From Gallibacterium melopsittaci (GTDB lineage: Bacteria; Pseudomonadota; Gammaproteobacteria; Enterobacterales; Pasteurellaceae), in the NCBI RefSeq assembly GCF_042433085.1, contig NZ_JBHLWA010000049.1, positions 184,299-248,298 of the forward strand: a DNA stretch of 64,000 nt, given 5' to 3'. Under the pieces are notes generated by a model. That model was not told the origin of the DNA and did no database searches. It saw nothing but the letters and a program-made list of their open reading frames with translations. Positions 1 to 9,764 of the stretch are shown here, piece by piece. A program made the translations under genes and the position numbers. Every line of letters begins with the position of its first letter. The first letter of the stretch is position 1.

Positions 1-1677
1 TTTCAACGAGATTTGCCAACTATTAGTAAAGCAATGGGCTTTAATGGCAAAATTGCCTTACTTAAAGGAAGAGCCAATTATCTTTGCTTAGATCGATTAG
101 ATAGAATTTATCATCGTGGTTTAGTTGGTGATCAAAGTTTGTTAAAAGATTTAAAAGTTATCCAAAAATGGCGTAACCATACCAAAGTTGGTGACTTAAG
201 CGAATGTACTGCATTACCAGAAGATAGTGCATTAATTCCTCAAGTGGTAAGTACTACCGAAAGCTGCTTAGGTGCAGATTGTCCTTTTTATGAAGAATGT
301 TTTGTACTAAAAGCCCGCAAAAAAGCCTTAGATGCAGATTTAGTAGTAATTAATCATCATCTCTTTTTTGCCGATATGGCAATTAAAGAAAATGGTTTTG
401 GAGAACTCATTCCGAATGCCAAAGTGATTATCTTTGATGAAGCTCATCAATTACCAACGATTGCTTGCCAATATTTTGGACAAACTTTAAGTTCTCGCCA
501 ACTATTTGATTTATGCCGTGATTTAACTTTAGTTTATCGCACAGAATTAAAAGATATGAGTCAATTAGGCAAAGCGACTGACATTTTGCAAAAAGTAGTA
601 CAAGATTTCCGTTTATCCTTGGGTATAGAAAATCAAAAAGGTGATCTTCGCCAACTTTTTTCACAAGAGAAAGTCCAGCAAGAGTTTCAAATTTTATACG
701 ATAAACTTGCCTTATTATTAGATGTTGCAAAAGTGGGAGAAAAACGTTCAGATACTTTAGATAAATTAATTGAACGAATTCAGGATCTACTGCAACTCAT
801 TGCACGTTTGCAACAAACACAACAAGTCGGCTATTGCTATTGGTATGAAACCTTTGGCAAACAATTTAGCTTACATATTACCCCCTTAACGATTGCCGAT
901 AAATTCCAACAACAAATAGAAAAACAATCCGCTGCTTGGATTTTTACCTCTGCAACGTTAGATTCTGGTGATAATTTTGCACATTACGCGGCAAATTTAG
1001 GGATTAATGAGGCAAACAAGAAAATTCTACATAGCCCATTTAACTATCCAGAACAAGCATTACTCTGTATTCCTCGTTATTTACCACCAAGCAATCATAA
1101 AGATACCTTAACGCAATTAGGACAAATGTTATTACCTGTGATTGAAGCTAATCAAGGTAACTGTTTTGTTTTATGTACCTCTAATTTTATGATGAAAGGC
1201 TTTGCTGAATATTTCCGCCAGCACAGCAAATTAAATATTTTATTGCAAGGTGAAACCAGTAAAACACAGCTACTACAACAATTTATTCAAAATAAACATA
1301 GTGTATTAGTCGCGACCCAAAGTTTTTGGGAAGGTATTGATGTTAGAGGCGATGCTCTCTCTCTGGTCATTATTGATAAATTACCTTTTGCATCACCTGA
1401 TGATCCACTACTTAAAGCACGCTTAGAGGACTGTCGCCTACAAGGAGGCGATCCCTTTAATGATATTCAACTTCCTGAAACGATTATTACCTTAAAACAA
1501 GGTGTAGGACGTTTAATTCGAGATATTCACGATCGAGGTGTGGTTGTTATTTGTGATGCAAGAATGGTCATGCGTCCATATGGTGAACTTTTTGTAAAAA
1601 GTTTACCACCAGCCAAACGAACCCGAGATTTAACTAAAGTAATACAATTTTTACAACATATTAGGAATAAACAATGA
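1..1677 (+). CDS. yoaA: YoaA/DinG-family ATP-dependent DNA helicase (5' end missing)
   Basis: This is the C-terminal 558 residues of an XPD-like superfamily 2 helicase. The reading frame is open from base 1, so the true start lies outside the window; the family is about 640 residues long. Four cysteine codons at 85, 265, 280 and 298 fit the Fe-S cluster ligands of XPD/DinG/YoaA proteins. A DEAH box (VIIFDEAHQ) lies near 427-450, and the late helicase motifs SFWEGIDVRG and QGVGRLIRDIHDRG lie near 1320 and 1500. In E. coli YoaA works in DNA damage tolerance with the clamp-loader subunit HolC; that role is inferred by family. Its stop overlaps the tsaB start by four bases, so the two are translationally coupled. 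DinG itself is the main alternative, but it is longer and is not usually paired with tsaB. Confidence 0.88.
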   Translation, partial: FQRDLPTISKAMGFNGKIALLKGRANYLCLDRLDRIYHRGLVGDQSLLKDLKVIQKWRNHTKVGDLSECTALPEDSALIPQVVSTTESCLGADCPFYEECFVLKARKKALDADLVVINHHLFFADMAIKENGFGELIPNAKVIIFDEAHQLPTIACQYFGQTLSSRQLFDLCRDLTLVYRTELKDMSQLGKATDILQKVVQDFRLSLGIENQKGDLRQLFSQEKVQQEFQILYDKLALLLDVAKVGEKRSDTLDKLIERIQDLLQLIARLQQTQQVGYCYWYETFGKQFSLHITPLTIADKFQQQIEKQSAAWIFTSATLDSGDNFAHYAANLGINEANKKILHSPFNYPEQALLCIPRYLPPSNHKDTLTQLGQMLLPVIEANQGNCFVLCTSNFMMKGFAEYFRQHSKLNILLQGETSKTQLLQQFIQNKHSVLVATQSFWEGIDVRGDALSLVIIDKLPFASPDDPLLKARLEDCRLQGGDPFNDIQLPETIITLKQGVGRLIRDIHDRGVVVICDARMVMRPYGELFVKSLPPAKRTRDLTKVIQFLQHIRNKQ

Positions 1678-2387
1678 CAAAACCGACTTTATTAGCCTTA
1701 GATACTTCAACAGAAGCCTGCTCTGTCGCATTACTCTATCAAGATGAAGTAACCTATTTAGAAGAAATTGCTCAACGAACACATACACAACGTATTTTGC
1801 CAATGGTCGATCAACTCTTGCAACAGTCTGGTTTACAACTCACGCAGCTTGATGGTTTAGTTTTAGGGAGAGGCCCTGGTAGTTTCACTGGCGTGCGTGT
1901 TGGTGTATCAGTTGCCCAAGGGCTCGCATTAGGTGCCGAGTTACCAATCTATCCTGTTTCTACTTTAACGGCTATGGCACAAGCCGCATACGAAACGGAA
2001 CAATCTACGTCAGTATTAAGTGCGATTGATGCAAGAATGAATGAGGTTTATTTTTCACAATTAATCTATCAACCAGTCCTATTAGATAATATTGAGTATG
2101 CTGCTTGGCAATTAATTCATCAAGAACAAGTCATTGCACCTGAAAATTTAATTTCACAATTAAGCAATACCAGTGATTATTCTAAGGTAGGGACAGGCTG
2201 GGCTGCTTACCCTATATTGGCACAAATACCAGGCAAGTTATCACAAGTCACTTTACCAGCAGCACGCTATATGCTTTCCGTTGCCAAACTTGTTTATGCA
2301 AAAAAAGAATCTATTTCTGCAACAGAAATTGAACCAATTTATTTACGAAATGAAGTAACGTGGAAAAAATTACCTGGTAGAGAGTAA
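1674..2387 (+). CDS. tsaB: tRNA threonylcarbamoyladenosine biosynthesis protein TsaB
   Basis: TsaB (YeaZ) is the non-catalytic partner of TsaD in the complex that makes the t6A37 modification on ANN-decoding tRNAs in the cytoplasm. The 237-residue length matches the family (about 231 in E. coli). The ASKHA-fold N-terminus reads LLALDTSTEACSVALL, followed by GRGPGSFTGVRVGVSVAQGLA around residues 64-84, the family signature used for dimerisation with TsaD. It starts at an ATG within the last codons of yoaA (ATGA overlap). A hairpin 20 bases after the stop separates it from the convergent hemY. The call is firm. Confidence 0.95.
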   Translation: MTKPTLLALDTSTEACSVALLYQDEVTYLEEIAQRTHTQRILPMVDQLLQQSGLQLTQLDGLVLGRGPGSFTGVRVGVSVAQGLALGAELPIYPVSTLTAMAQAAYETEQSTSVLSAIDARMNEVYFSQLIYQPVLLDNIEYAAWQLIHQEQVIAPENLISQLSNTSDYSKVGTGWAAYPILAQIPGKLSQVTLPAARYMLSVAKLVYAKKESISATEIEPIYLRNEVTWKKLPGRE

Positions 2388-2404
2388 AATCTGTTGTATT
2401 CTGA

Positions 2405-2436
2405 TCAAAAAGGGCTGTTTTTAACAGCCCTTTACT
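2405..2436. terminator. Shared terminator between tsaB and hemY
   Basis: The inverted repeat AGGGCTGTT / AACAGCCCT at 2411-2431 has a three-base loop. On the minus strand it is followed by TTTTTGA, a good Rho-independent terminator for hemY. On the plus strand the tail is TTTACTCTT, weaker but usable for tsaB. It sits exactly between the two convergent stop codons. Confidence 0.85.
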
Positions 2437-2454
2437 CTTCGCTATTTAATCTAC

Positions 2455-3720
2455 TTATTTTTTCTCCAAACTTAGTAGATCACTTGCCGACACTGCGGCT
2501 TTATCTTCAATTTTCATTGTATCTTTTAAGCATTGTTGGCGGATTTGTTGCGCTGCTGCCACATCATTTGCTTTCTCAGCCAAATAAGCTGCTATTGTAT
2601 AATCTTGAATATCAATACACGACTTATCTTCTGCTGCTAATACTTGTGTAAAGGCTTGGCGTGCTTTCTCGAATTGATTCGCCCTTAAGGATAAATATCC
2701 TATCGCACGTACTAATGCCACCGTAATCACGGCAGACAAATTACCTTTACCTGTTTTCTCTAACCATTTAATTACTTTCTCACTATTACTTACTTGTAAG
2801 CGTGCAACTTGGTTAAGGAATGGTAATAAATCATTGGTATCCATACGTTTCATTGAATCTAATACTAGATTATATGCAGAATCATGATCATCACTATCAA
2901 TTAAACGACGGATCATACCAATAATCGCATAACTATCTTGACGACGAGTACGAGATTGATCTGCCCACCATTGTAGTAGTCCCTCAACTCCTTCTTCATT
3001 CATCTTCTCATCCAATAGACCATCTAACACCTGTTGATGTAACGCTTTATAGTCATCACTATTATAAAGCCCACTTTTTGCTATTTGTGGCAACAAGTTA
3101 TCTAATGCAGTATAAGCATGTGAACGAAGATAAATGGTAATCGCTAAGCGTAATACCTCAACGTTTTGTGGTGCTAATACCAATAAACTATCTACCGCTG
3201 TTCTCGCAGTTGGTAATTTATTTTGCTGTAATAAAATTCGTGTCCGTGCAAGTTCTACAATCAAATTATCTGGTCCAGCTAATTCAGTTGCTTCAATCAA
3301 ATATTTATTCGCACTAAACTCATCACCTCGTTGTTGTGCAGCTTCTGCAGCTTTAACAAAATTGAGTATCGGTTCAGAGGAATGTTTTGCATTTTTACCA
3401 ATAAGTTTTTCCGCCTTAGCATAATTACCTTCATCCATCTTCACAAAGCCTTGCAAAATTTGTTGCTGAGCTTTGCGTCTTTTACGGACTGAGAACCAGT
3501 TATAAGTTCCACTACTTAAACGAATAAAACGTGTAATTAACCACTCAATACCATAAATCACAGCAAGCGCAATCACAAAGAATACAACTAGCATAGTAAT
3601 GCTCATCTCAATACTATGCGAATCCGTTAAAATACGTACATAACCTTGCTTGCCTGAAATATAAGGACCTGCAATAAATCCAACCAGCAAGATAACCATT
3701 AAGAATAATACTCTAAACAT
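2455..3720 (-). CDS. hemY: HemY, TPR-containing inner-membrane protein of the hem operon
   Basis: This 421-residue protein has two N-terminal membrane helices (about residues 1-20 and 40-62) followed by a helical TPR-like cytoplasmic region, the layout of the HemY_N/TPR family (about 398 residues in E. coli). It must not be confused with the Bacillus protoporphyrinogen oxidase also called HemY. The molecular role is unsettled; it travels with heme synthesis genes and may scaffold them. It is the last gene of the leftward hemC-hemD-hemX-hemY cluster, 15 bases after hemX, and ends at a strong terminator. No catalytic motif is visible. Confidence 0.9.
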   Translation of the reverse strand: MFRVLFLMVILLVGFIAGPYISGKQGYVRILTDSHSIEMSITMLVVFFVIALAVIYGIEWLITRFIRLSSGTYNWFSVRKRRKAQQQILQGFVKMDEGNYAKAEKLIGKNAKHSSEPILNFVKAAEAAQQRGDEFSANKYLIEATELAGPDNLIVELARTRILLQQNKLPTARTAVDSLLVLAPQNVEVLRLAITIYLRSHAYTALDNLLPQIAKSGLYNSDDYKALHQQVLDGLLDEKMNEEGVEGLLQWWADQSRTRRQDSYAIIGMIRRLIDSDDHDSAYNLVLDSMKRMDTNDLLPFLNQVARLQVSNSEKVIKWLEKTGKGNLSAVITVALVRAIGYLSLRANQFEKARQAFTQVLAAEDKSCIDIQDYTIAAYLAEKANDVAAAQQIRQQCLKDTMKIEDKAAVSASDLLSLEKK

Positions 3721-3735
3721 ATGCTTTTTCTCCTA

Positions 3736-5214
3736 CTATTCAGTTTTTGCTGGTTGATTAGTATTCGGTGCCTCTGTAGTATTTGACCGATTCTCTACAG
3801 GTGCTTGAGTTGCTTCACTGGATTCTTTAGGTTGTTCTGTTGCGGGTGTTTCTTTTGTTTTCGCTTCTTCCGCTTTGTTCTCTTCTAAAATTTGTGGATT
3901 TGCCTTCATCTCAACTTTTTCAATTTTATGCGGTTGTTTATGCAACATTTCATCTAAAATCGTCAAACTTTTAAAAGTACTCGGTGCATCAACATAAATA
4001 GATTGTTCAGATAAATCATCTAGTTGTTGTAAGAAACGTTGTACTAAGGCACTATCGGTATTGAAATAACTTCTTACCCAAGAAGTTACCGCTTCTAAAG
4101 AAGTTTTATACAATTCATTTTGTTGACGTGGTACAGCAAGTAAAGCAATTTGCAAACGCAAGCGAATATTTTCACGTAAATAAATATCCTGATTTGGTGC
4201 TAATAATGCTTTTTCAACAGGATCTCTTGGTTGAATACGAATAAAATGATTCAAGAAAGAGGTTGCAGATTTCTCAACATTAGTTCGCCAATCACTAATA
4301 GAATCAGAAAGTTCTCCACTTTCTTCCGTTGCATTATCAGAAGAAAGATCTAACACATCTAAATCATCAACAGAATTCGCTAATTGCGATAATTTCTGCA
4401 TAATTGCATTTTGATCAACATCATTCACGTCAGCTAAGCGTTTCAAATCCTGGGCAATCGCTGTTCTAACACTGATAGCTCGAGGATCAGAAACATCATT
4501 TAATACGACATCGGCTTCTTTGAGTAATGAAATTGCCGTACTTAGATCATTATCGATAAGTAATTTACGCTGTGCATTACTTAATAAAAAATCAGCTTCT
4601 GACAACAACCATTCATTTGGTTGGCTTTCTGCTTTATCTGCAACCGCTTTATTGAGTTGCGATTGCAATGCAATAATTTGTTGCTCTGTGATGCCTTTAT
4701 TCTGTTCTAATGCACTAAGTGCATTTTTCGCAGCTTCCAACTCACTTGTTGTATTAACTAATGCTGCTTTAACCGCATCAAAATCAGCTTTATTAACACT
4801 ATCTGCTGGCATAGCTGGAACAGCTTTTTGATTTTCTTCTAATGTCGCAATTTTTTGTTGTAATTGATTAAATTGTTGTTGACCAAGATAATAACCTGCT
4901 CCACCAACACCTAATGCAACCAATAAAGCTAAGAAAGCCAGCCCCTTACCACCAGAAGATTTTTTCGTTTCTGATGCTGCAGGTGCGGATTTTGATTGTT
5001 CTACTTGTGGTGCGGTTACGGTTGAAGATGCTTTTACATCTTCTGTGATTTTTTCCTCATCTTTTTTCACGTTTTTTTCAACTTTTTGCTCAGCAGAATC
5101 AACTTTAGGTAAATCTGTTTCTTTTGCTGTTGTTGTTTCCTCTACACTCGGAGTAACCTCTTCATTTACCTCTGTATTTTTCTGAATATCAGTTTCATCA
5201 TGTTGTTTTTTCAT
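3736..5214 (-). CDS. hemX: HemX, membrane-anchored uroporphyrinogen-III C-methyltransferase-like protein
   Basis: The protein has 492 residues, longer than E. coli HemX (393). The extra length is a hydrophilic Lys/Glu/Thr-rich N-terminal tail (about residues 1-88) and a similar low-complexity C-terminal tail (about residues 445-492). A single membrane helix at about 90-112 (GLAFLALLVALGVGGAGYYLG) is followed by coiled-coil sequence and the folded HemX domain, which carries NEWLLSEADFLLSNAQRKL. The catalytic methyltransferase domain of SUMT enzymes is not apparent despite the family name. An AGGAG ribosome site lies just before the chosen ATG, and hemD ends 11 bases upstream. Role: unproven accessory function in heme synthesis. 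Confidence 0.9.
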   Translation of the reverse strand: MKKQHDETDIQKNTEVNEEVTPSVEETTTAKETDLPKVDSAEQKVEKNVKKDEEKITEDVKASSTVTAPQVEQSKSAPAASETKKSSGGKGLAFLALLVALGVGGAGYYLGQQQFNQLQQKIATLEENQKAVPAMPADSVNKADFDAVKAALVNTTSELEAAKNALSALEQNKGITEQQIIALQSQLNKAVADKAESQPNEWLLSEADFLLSNAQRKLLIDNDLSTAISLLKEADVVLNDVSDPRAISVRTAIAQDLKRLADVNDVDQNAIMQKLSQLANSVDDLDVLDLSSDNATEESGELSDSISDWRTNVEKSATSFLNHFIRIQPRDPVEKALLAPNQDIYLRENIRLRLQIALLAVPRQQNELYKTSLEAVTSWVRSYFNTDSALVQRFLQQLDDLSEQSIYVDAPSTFKSLTILDEMLHKQPHKIEKVEMKANPQILEENKAEEAKTKETPATEQPKESSEATQAPVENRSNTTEAPNTNQPAKTE

Positions 5215-5225
5215 TGCTACTCCTA

Positions 5226-5993
5226 TTATTTATCTCGTGAATGGGGATAAAAAGATAATATTGTTTTCAATAAACTTAAATTATCGGCCTTTTCAGTGAG
5301 AATAACCTTATCTTCTTGCCAACCTGCTTGAATAGCAAGTTGAGCAATACGATCACTAATCACCACCAACTTACAATTTAATAACCAATTATGTTCACTT
5401 TTAGGAATAAAATCCAGTAAATACCGTAAAATTTCGCCACTCGTCACCACTATCGTATCAATACCTGCCCGCGAAAAAATGGTCAATTCTGTTTCATCTA
5501 ATTGTTGTAACTCTCGATGATAACACGCCACCATTTCAACGTTTGCTCCACGTTGTAAAAGTTGATCTGGTAGAAGTTCTCTTCCTTGTTGCCCACGTAA
5601 AATTAATATTTGCTTGTCTTGGCAATGTTGCAACAAAGACAAAGCCAATAACCCTTCGCTATTTTCTTGAGCAAAAGGATAATGCACTGGCTGTTGTGAA
5701 ACTTCACTAAGTAACATTGCTGTTTTACGTCCAACTGCTAAATAATCCAAATCTGAACGCCAAACAAAACCTGTATTTTGTAATACCTGTTGAGCATAAT
5801 GTACTGCGTATTGCGATACACAAATCACTTTTACATTAGGATTTAGCTGTTGCAGCTTTTGAGGTAATTGATTTAATTGCTCACCACTGGCAATTTTAAT
5901 AAAAGGAGCATGAATAGCTGCAATACCTTCACGATTTAACATTGCAGTTAATATTTGACCTGACTCCTCTGGACGTGTAACCAAAATTCCCAT
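5226..5993 (-). CDS. hemD: Uroporphyrinogen-III synthase HemD
   Basis: HemD closes and flips ring D of hydroxymethylbilane to give uroporphyrinogen III, the common precursor of heme and siroheme, in the cytoplasm. The 255-residue length matches the family. The protein opens with MGILVTRPEESGQ, the usual HemD start, and has the two-lobed pattern with VVTSGEILRYLLDF near residues 181-196. Sequence conservation in this family is low, so position matters: it lies between hemC (four-base gap) and hemX (11-base gap), the standard gamma-proteobacterial order. Confidence 0.93.
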   Translation of the reverse strand: MGILVTRPEESGQILTAMLNREGIAAIHAPFIKIASGEQLNQLPQKLQQLNPNVKVICVSQYAVHYAQQVLQNTGFVWRSDLDYLAVGRKTAMLLSEVSQQPVHYPFAQENSEGLLALSLLQHCQDKQILILRGQQGRELLPDQLLQRGANVEMVACYHRELQQLDETELTIFSRAGIDTIVVTSGEILRYLLDFIPKSEHNWLLNCKLVVISDRIAQLAIQAGWQEDKVILTEKADNLSLLKTILSFYPHSRDK

Positions 5994-5997
5994 GAAT

Positions 5998-6924
5998 TTA
6001 TTCCAACACTTGTGCTAACAATTTTTCTGCACCTTGTGCTAATAACGATTCAGCAACTTGAATTCCTAGTTGTGCAGCTTGATTACGTGGTGCTTTAGCT
6101 TCAGCTCGTAATATTTTGCTACCATCTACTGCACCTACTAATGCACGTAAATATAGTTGTTCGCCTTGTAATATCGCATAGCCAGCAATAGGTACTTGGC
6201 AACCACCTTGCAGACGATTATTCATTGCTCGTTCAGCAATCACACGATCCCAAGTATCTTGATGAAGTAATGGTTGTAATAATTTATTCACCCAAACATC
6301 ATCTTCACGACATTCAACACCAACAGCACCCTGCCCCACTGCAGGTAATGAATAATCTACCTCAATAAAACTTCTAATTCGCTGTTGCTCACCTAACCGA
6401 ATTAATCCTGCTGCTGCAAGAATAATTGCATCATATTCACCTTCATCCAGTTTTCTCAACCGCGTACCTACATTCCCACGCAAAGTTTTTAACTCAAGAT
6501 CGGGACGTAATGCTTTTAACTGACACTGGCGACGTAAACTAGATGTTCCTACTACTGCATTTTGTGGTAATTCGGCAAATGAAGCATACTGATTAGAAAC
6601 AAAGGCATCACGAGGATCTTCTCGTTCACAAATTACACTTAAATGTAAACCTTCTGGAAATTGCATTGGCACATCTTTCATAGAGTGAACAGCAATATCA
6701 GCTCGATTTTCCAATAAAGCAAGTTCTAATTCTTTGACAAATAACCCTTTACCACCAATTTTAGCTAATGGTGTATCTAATAATACATCTCCCTTTGTCA
6801 CCATCGTGACTAATTCAACGTGAAGTTCAGGATATAAAGATTCCAGTTGTTGTTTGATAAAATTAGCTTGCCATAAGGCGAGAGGACTTTGCCGAGTTGC
6901 AATACGAATAACATTTTTTTGCAT
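5998..6924 (-). CDS. hemC: Hydroxymethylbilane synthase (porphobilinogen deaminase) HemC
   Basis: HemC joins four porphobilinogen molecules into hydroxymethylbilane on a covalent dipyrromethane cofactor. The 308-residue protein shows the N-terminal IRIATRQSPLALWQA signature, VHSMKDVPMQFP with the catalytic aspartate region, the GTSSLRRQCQL arginine cluster, and the cofactor-binding cysteine in RLQGGCQVPIAGYA near residue 240. It is the first gene of the leftward hem operon and is divergent from cyaA, as in E. coli. Transcription must start in the 226-base gap shared with cyaA. Confidence 0.97.
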   Translation of the reverse strand: MQKNVIRIATRQSPLALWQANFIKQQLESLYPELHVELVTMVTKGDVLLDTPLAKIGGKGLFVKELELALLENRADIAVHSMKDVPMQFPEGLHLSVICEREDPRDAFVSNQYASFAELPQNAVVGTSSLRRQCQLKALRPDLELKTLRGNVGTRLRKLDEGEYDAIILAAAGLIRLGEQQRIRSFIEVDYSLPAVGQGAVGVECREDDVWVNKLLQPLLHQDTWDRVIAERAMNNRLQGGCQVPIAGYAILQGEQLYLRALVGAVDGSKILRAEAKAPRNQAAQLGIQVAESLLAQGAEKLLAQVLE

Positions 6925-7150
6925 AATTCACTCTTTTATGATTAACTTATTTTTCATTGTTTAAATGAAACTATATCCTATCATTGTTACTAAGCATTGT
7001 CAGTGCTTAGAAAAATAATCTTCATTGAGCTTAATCAAAAACTTAACACCTCTACCTGTTTGAGTATTTACCAAGTAAAACTTAAGTGTTAAAGTTTCAC
7101 GCCGTCAATGAGATTAAAGTATTTATCATTACAGAGATCGTGCGTAACTA
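6925..7150. promoter_or_regulatory. Divergent hemC/cyaA promoter region with two dyads
   Basis: This 226-base AT-rich gap must drive both hemC (left) and cyaA (right). It contains a dyad with perfect seven-base arms, CTAAGCA at 6990-6996 and TGCTTAG at 7004-7010. A second, looser inverted repeat pairs AACAC and flanking bases at 7039-7049 with GTGTT and flanking bases at 7086-7097. I found no convincing CRP site, although cyaA is CRP-regulated in enterics. Which protein, if any, binds these dyads is unknown. Confidence 0.5.
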
Positions 7151-9619
7151 ATGAACAATCTAGAAGTTGCCAAGAAAAAGGTTGAACAATTAGATAGTAT
7201 TCGTTTAGAACGTGCTTTAGCGGGTGCGCCAAACGAATTCCAATATGTTCTCAACTTAGTTTGTGTCTTATTGCACCACAATATTCCTGAATTACCAGGC
7301 TATGTTGAAGGGGCACCTTTTGGTATTGTTAATTTTCATTACAATCTGTACCAAAAAAATTATCTATCTTCGACACTTTCCAATACCACCTTATTTTCAT
7401 TAGAACACCAACCTCATCCTACTGCCAGTTTATGTGGTATTTATGCGATGGGAAGTTTAGGATCAATTACCCAAACATCTCGTTCTGATTTAGATTTATG
7501 GGTTTGTGCTTCACGAACTTTAACACAACCACAACTCGACAAATTACAACAAAAATTTAATCTTATTTGCCAATGGGCACATAATGTTGGTGTTGAATTA
7601 AACTTATTTTTAGTTGATCAAGACCGTTTCCGTTCTGGTCAATCTGTAGATTCATTATCCAGTGATAACTGTGGTTCCAGCCAGTATATGTTGTTATTGG
7701 ATGAATTCTACCGTTCTGCTATTCGTTTAGCTGGCAGACCATTACTCTGGTTACATTTAGCTGTGGAAGATGAAACACAGTATGACGATACTGTAAAAAA
7801 ACTTGTGAATGAAGGTAAACTCGACCCTAATGAATGGGTTGATTTTGGAGGATTAGGCGGTTTATCAGCAAATGAGTATTTCGGGGCAACGCTATGGAAT
7901 TTATATAAAGGCATTGATTCCCCATACAAAGCTGTTATCAAAATCCTCCTATTAGAATGTTATTCATGGGAATTTCCAAATACTCAACTGATTTCACATC
8001 AATTCAAATTAGATTTATTACAAGATCGTACTGTACGACATCATTTTGATCCGTATATGGCGATGTTAGATAAAGTAACGGACTATTTAATAAAAATAAA
8101 TGATCCTGACCGTTTAGATAATGTTCGCCGTTGTTTCTATATCAAAGCCTGTGAAGATATTGATAATGCAGAATTAACAGGAAATTGGCGACTTAGCTTA
8201 TTGATGAAACTTGCTCGTCAATGGAAATGGGATGCAAATACAATCCAAGAATTAAATGAGAAAAAACATTGGAAAATTAAACAAATTCGACGTAGTTACA
8301 ATAGTTTAGTCAATCTATTAATGTGTAGTTATCGTCAACTAATGGATTTCGCACGTAAGTACAATATTTCTGGTGGCGGTATCATTCCTGAAGATATTAG
8401 TATTCTGACTCGCAAACTCTATGCAGCATTTGAAGAGTTACCAGGAAAAGTCACCTTGTTTAATCCTGCAATTGCTACCAATATTGCTGAAAAGGAATTA
8501 ACTTTTGTTGAAGCAACGGGGAATTCTGTCATGGCTAAGGGTTGGTATTTATTGAATCAAGCACCAAAAATATCATCTTTATCTAAATATCGCCATGTAG
8601 AGTACAACCCAAATTTAAATAAATTAGTCTGTTGGGCTTATTTTAATGGCATTCTTACTGCAGAAACTAACTTACATATTGTTAGTAATTCTGTTTCGTT
8701 AGAAACACTGCAACAATTTGTACAAGATCTGCGAAATACCTTCCCAACTGAAGTATCCCCTGCAACAAATAGTGATCTTTATCAACCATGTGAGATTCGT
8801 AATTTGGCGATTATTGTTAATTTAGTCCAAGATCCTACTAAAGACGAATCATTAATCGATCACCATTTCCGTTTACAACCAAAGCATCTATTTAATAACT
8901 TAACAGCTAAACAAACAAAACTCATTGGAAGTATTGATTTTACTTATCGTAATTTATGGAATGAAGTAAGGACATTACACTTTGAGGGACCTAGTGCCAT
9001 CTTTAGAGCATTAAAGGTTTTATCAAATAAAATTTATCGTAGCTCTATCCCTCTTGAATCTGTCAGTGTATTTTGTTACAGCCATCGCTATCGTAATATT
9101 ATTCGTCGTTTTACCAGTGAATTAATCGATCGCTGCATTAACATCCAAACGAGTAATTTAATTAATAGCAATCAACTTAATACGCTTTATGTCGCCAGTG
9201 AAGTTTGGAATAATTTTTTCAATCGAGATAAATTAAAAATCACTGAAGAGCTTCTTTCAGAAAGTGGGTTAAATACAATTTCAACCAACGATGAATTAAA
9301 ATATCCACAAGCAATTGAATACTATTCTAATGAAGGTTTCTTACAATTTTTCTTTGAAGATAACCCAGATAAAACATTTAATATTTATATTCTAGATGAG
9401 AGTAATCAGCTAGAGGCTTATTACCACTGTGAAGGCGTGAAAAGCCAAAAAATTGAGGAAATTAATCAAATTTATCGTGCGGCAACTAATGGCGATAATC
9501 ATACGCCATTCCAAGTATCAAAAAATAATTTTAACTATCCTCAATTTTATCAAATTAACCATATACAAGGAAAAACAACAGTTACACCTTATCATTCAGC
9601 ACACATTATTAATAGTTAG
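7151..9619 (+). CDS. cyaA: Class I adenylate cyclase CyaA
   Basis: CyaA makes cAMP from ATP and so sets the activity of CRP. The 822-residue product is close to the enteric and Haemophilus class I enzymes (about 840). The N-terminal catalytic half contains the nucleotidyltransferase signature GSLGSITQTSRSDLDLWVC near residues 98-116, with the Ser and the two Asp expected to bind the metal-nucleotide complex. The C-terminal half is the regulatory part, which in enterics responds to the phosphotransferase system. It stands alone, divergent from the hem operon. Two CRP-like sites elsewhere in the window (before siaP and ompA) are plausible targets of its product. Confidence 0.96.
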   Translation: MNNLEVAKKKVEQLDSIRLERALAGAPNEFQYVLNLVCVLLHHNIPELPGYVEGAPFGIVNFHYNLYQKNYLSSTLSNTTLFSLEHQPHPTASLCGIYAMGSLGSITQTSRSDLDLWVCASRTLTQPQLDKLQQKFNLICQWAHNVGVELNLFLVDQDRFRSGQSVDSLSSDNCGSSQYMLLLDEFYRSAIRLAGRPLLWLHLAVEDETQYDDTVKKLVNEGKLDPNEWVDFGGLGGLSANEYFGATLWNLYKGIDSPYKAVIKILLLECYSWEFPNTQLISHQFKLDLLQDRTVRHHFDPYMAMLDKVTDYLIKINDPDRLDNVRRCFYIKACEDIDNAELTGNWRLSLLMKLARQWKWDANTIQELNEKKHWKIKQIRRSYNSLVNLLMCSYRQLMDFARKYNISGGGIIPEDISILTRKLYAAFEELPGKVTLFNPAIATNIAEKELTFVEATGNSVMAKGWYLLNQAPKISSLSKYRHVEYNPNLNKLVCWAYFNGILTAETNLHIVSNSVSLETLQQFVQDLRNTFPTEVSPATNSDLYQPCEIRNLAIIVNLVQDPTKDESLIDHHFRLQPKHLFNNLTAKQTKLIGSIDFTYRNLWNEVRTLHFEGPSAIFRALKVLSNKIYRSSIPLESVSVFCYSHRYRNIIRRFTSELIDRCINIQTSNLINSNQLNTLYVASEVWNNFFNRDKLKITEELLSESGLNTISTNDELKYPQAIEYYSNEGFLQFFFEDNPDKTFNIYILDESNQLEAYYHCEGVKSQKIEEINQIYRAATNGDNHTPFQVSKNNFNYPQFYQINHIQGKTTVTPYHSAHIINS

Positions 9620-9764
9620 ATCTAGATAAGTTACTGATTTTTAATCTATATCAAATTTTTTCTAGCTTCTTAACAAATTTCTTTAGTAAAAGAACATGTT
9701 TTTTCTATTGCATATGGTAGTATGTGCGAGATTTTTTAAATATTCCTCAGATGGGGCAAACATA

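Noticed and set aside
2394..2651. Hydrophobic 85-codon frame on the plus strand after tsaB
   Set aside because: It overlaps the terminator and the 3' end of hemY in antisense and starts without a ribosome site.
9696..9764. Longer start for the NarP-type regulator
   Set aside because: The extra 23 residues do not fit a receiver domain; the ATG at 9765 gives the family length.
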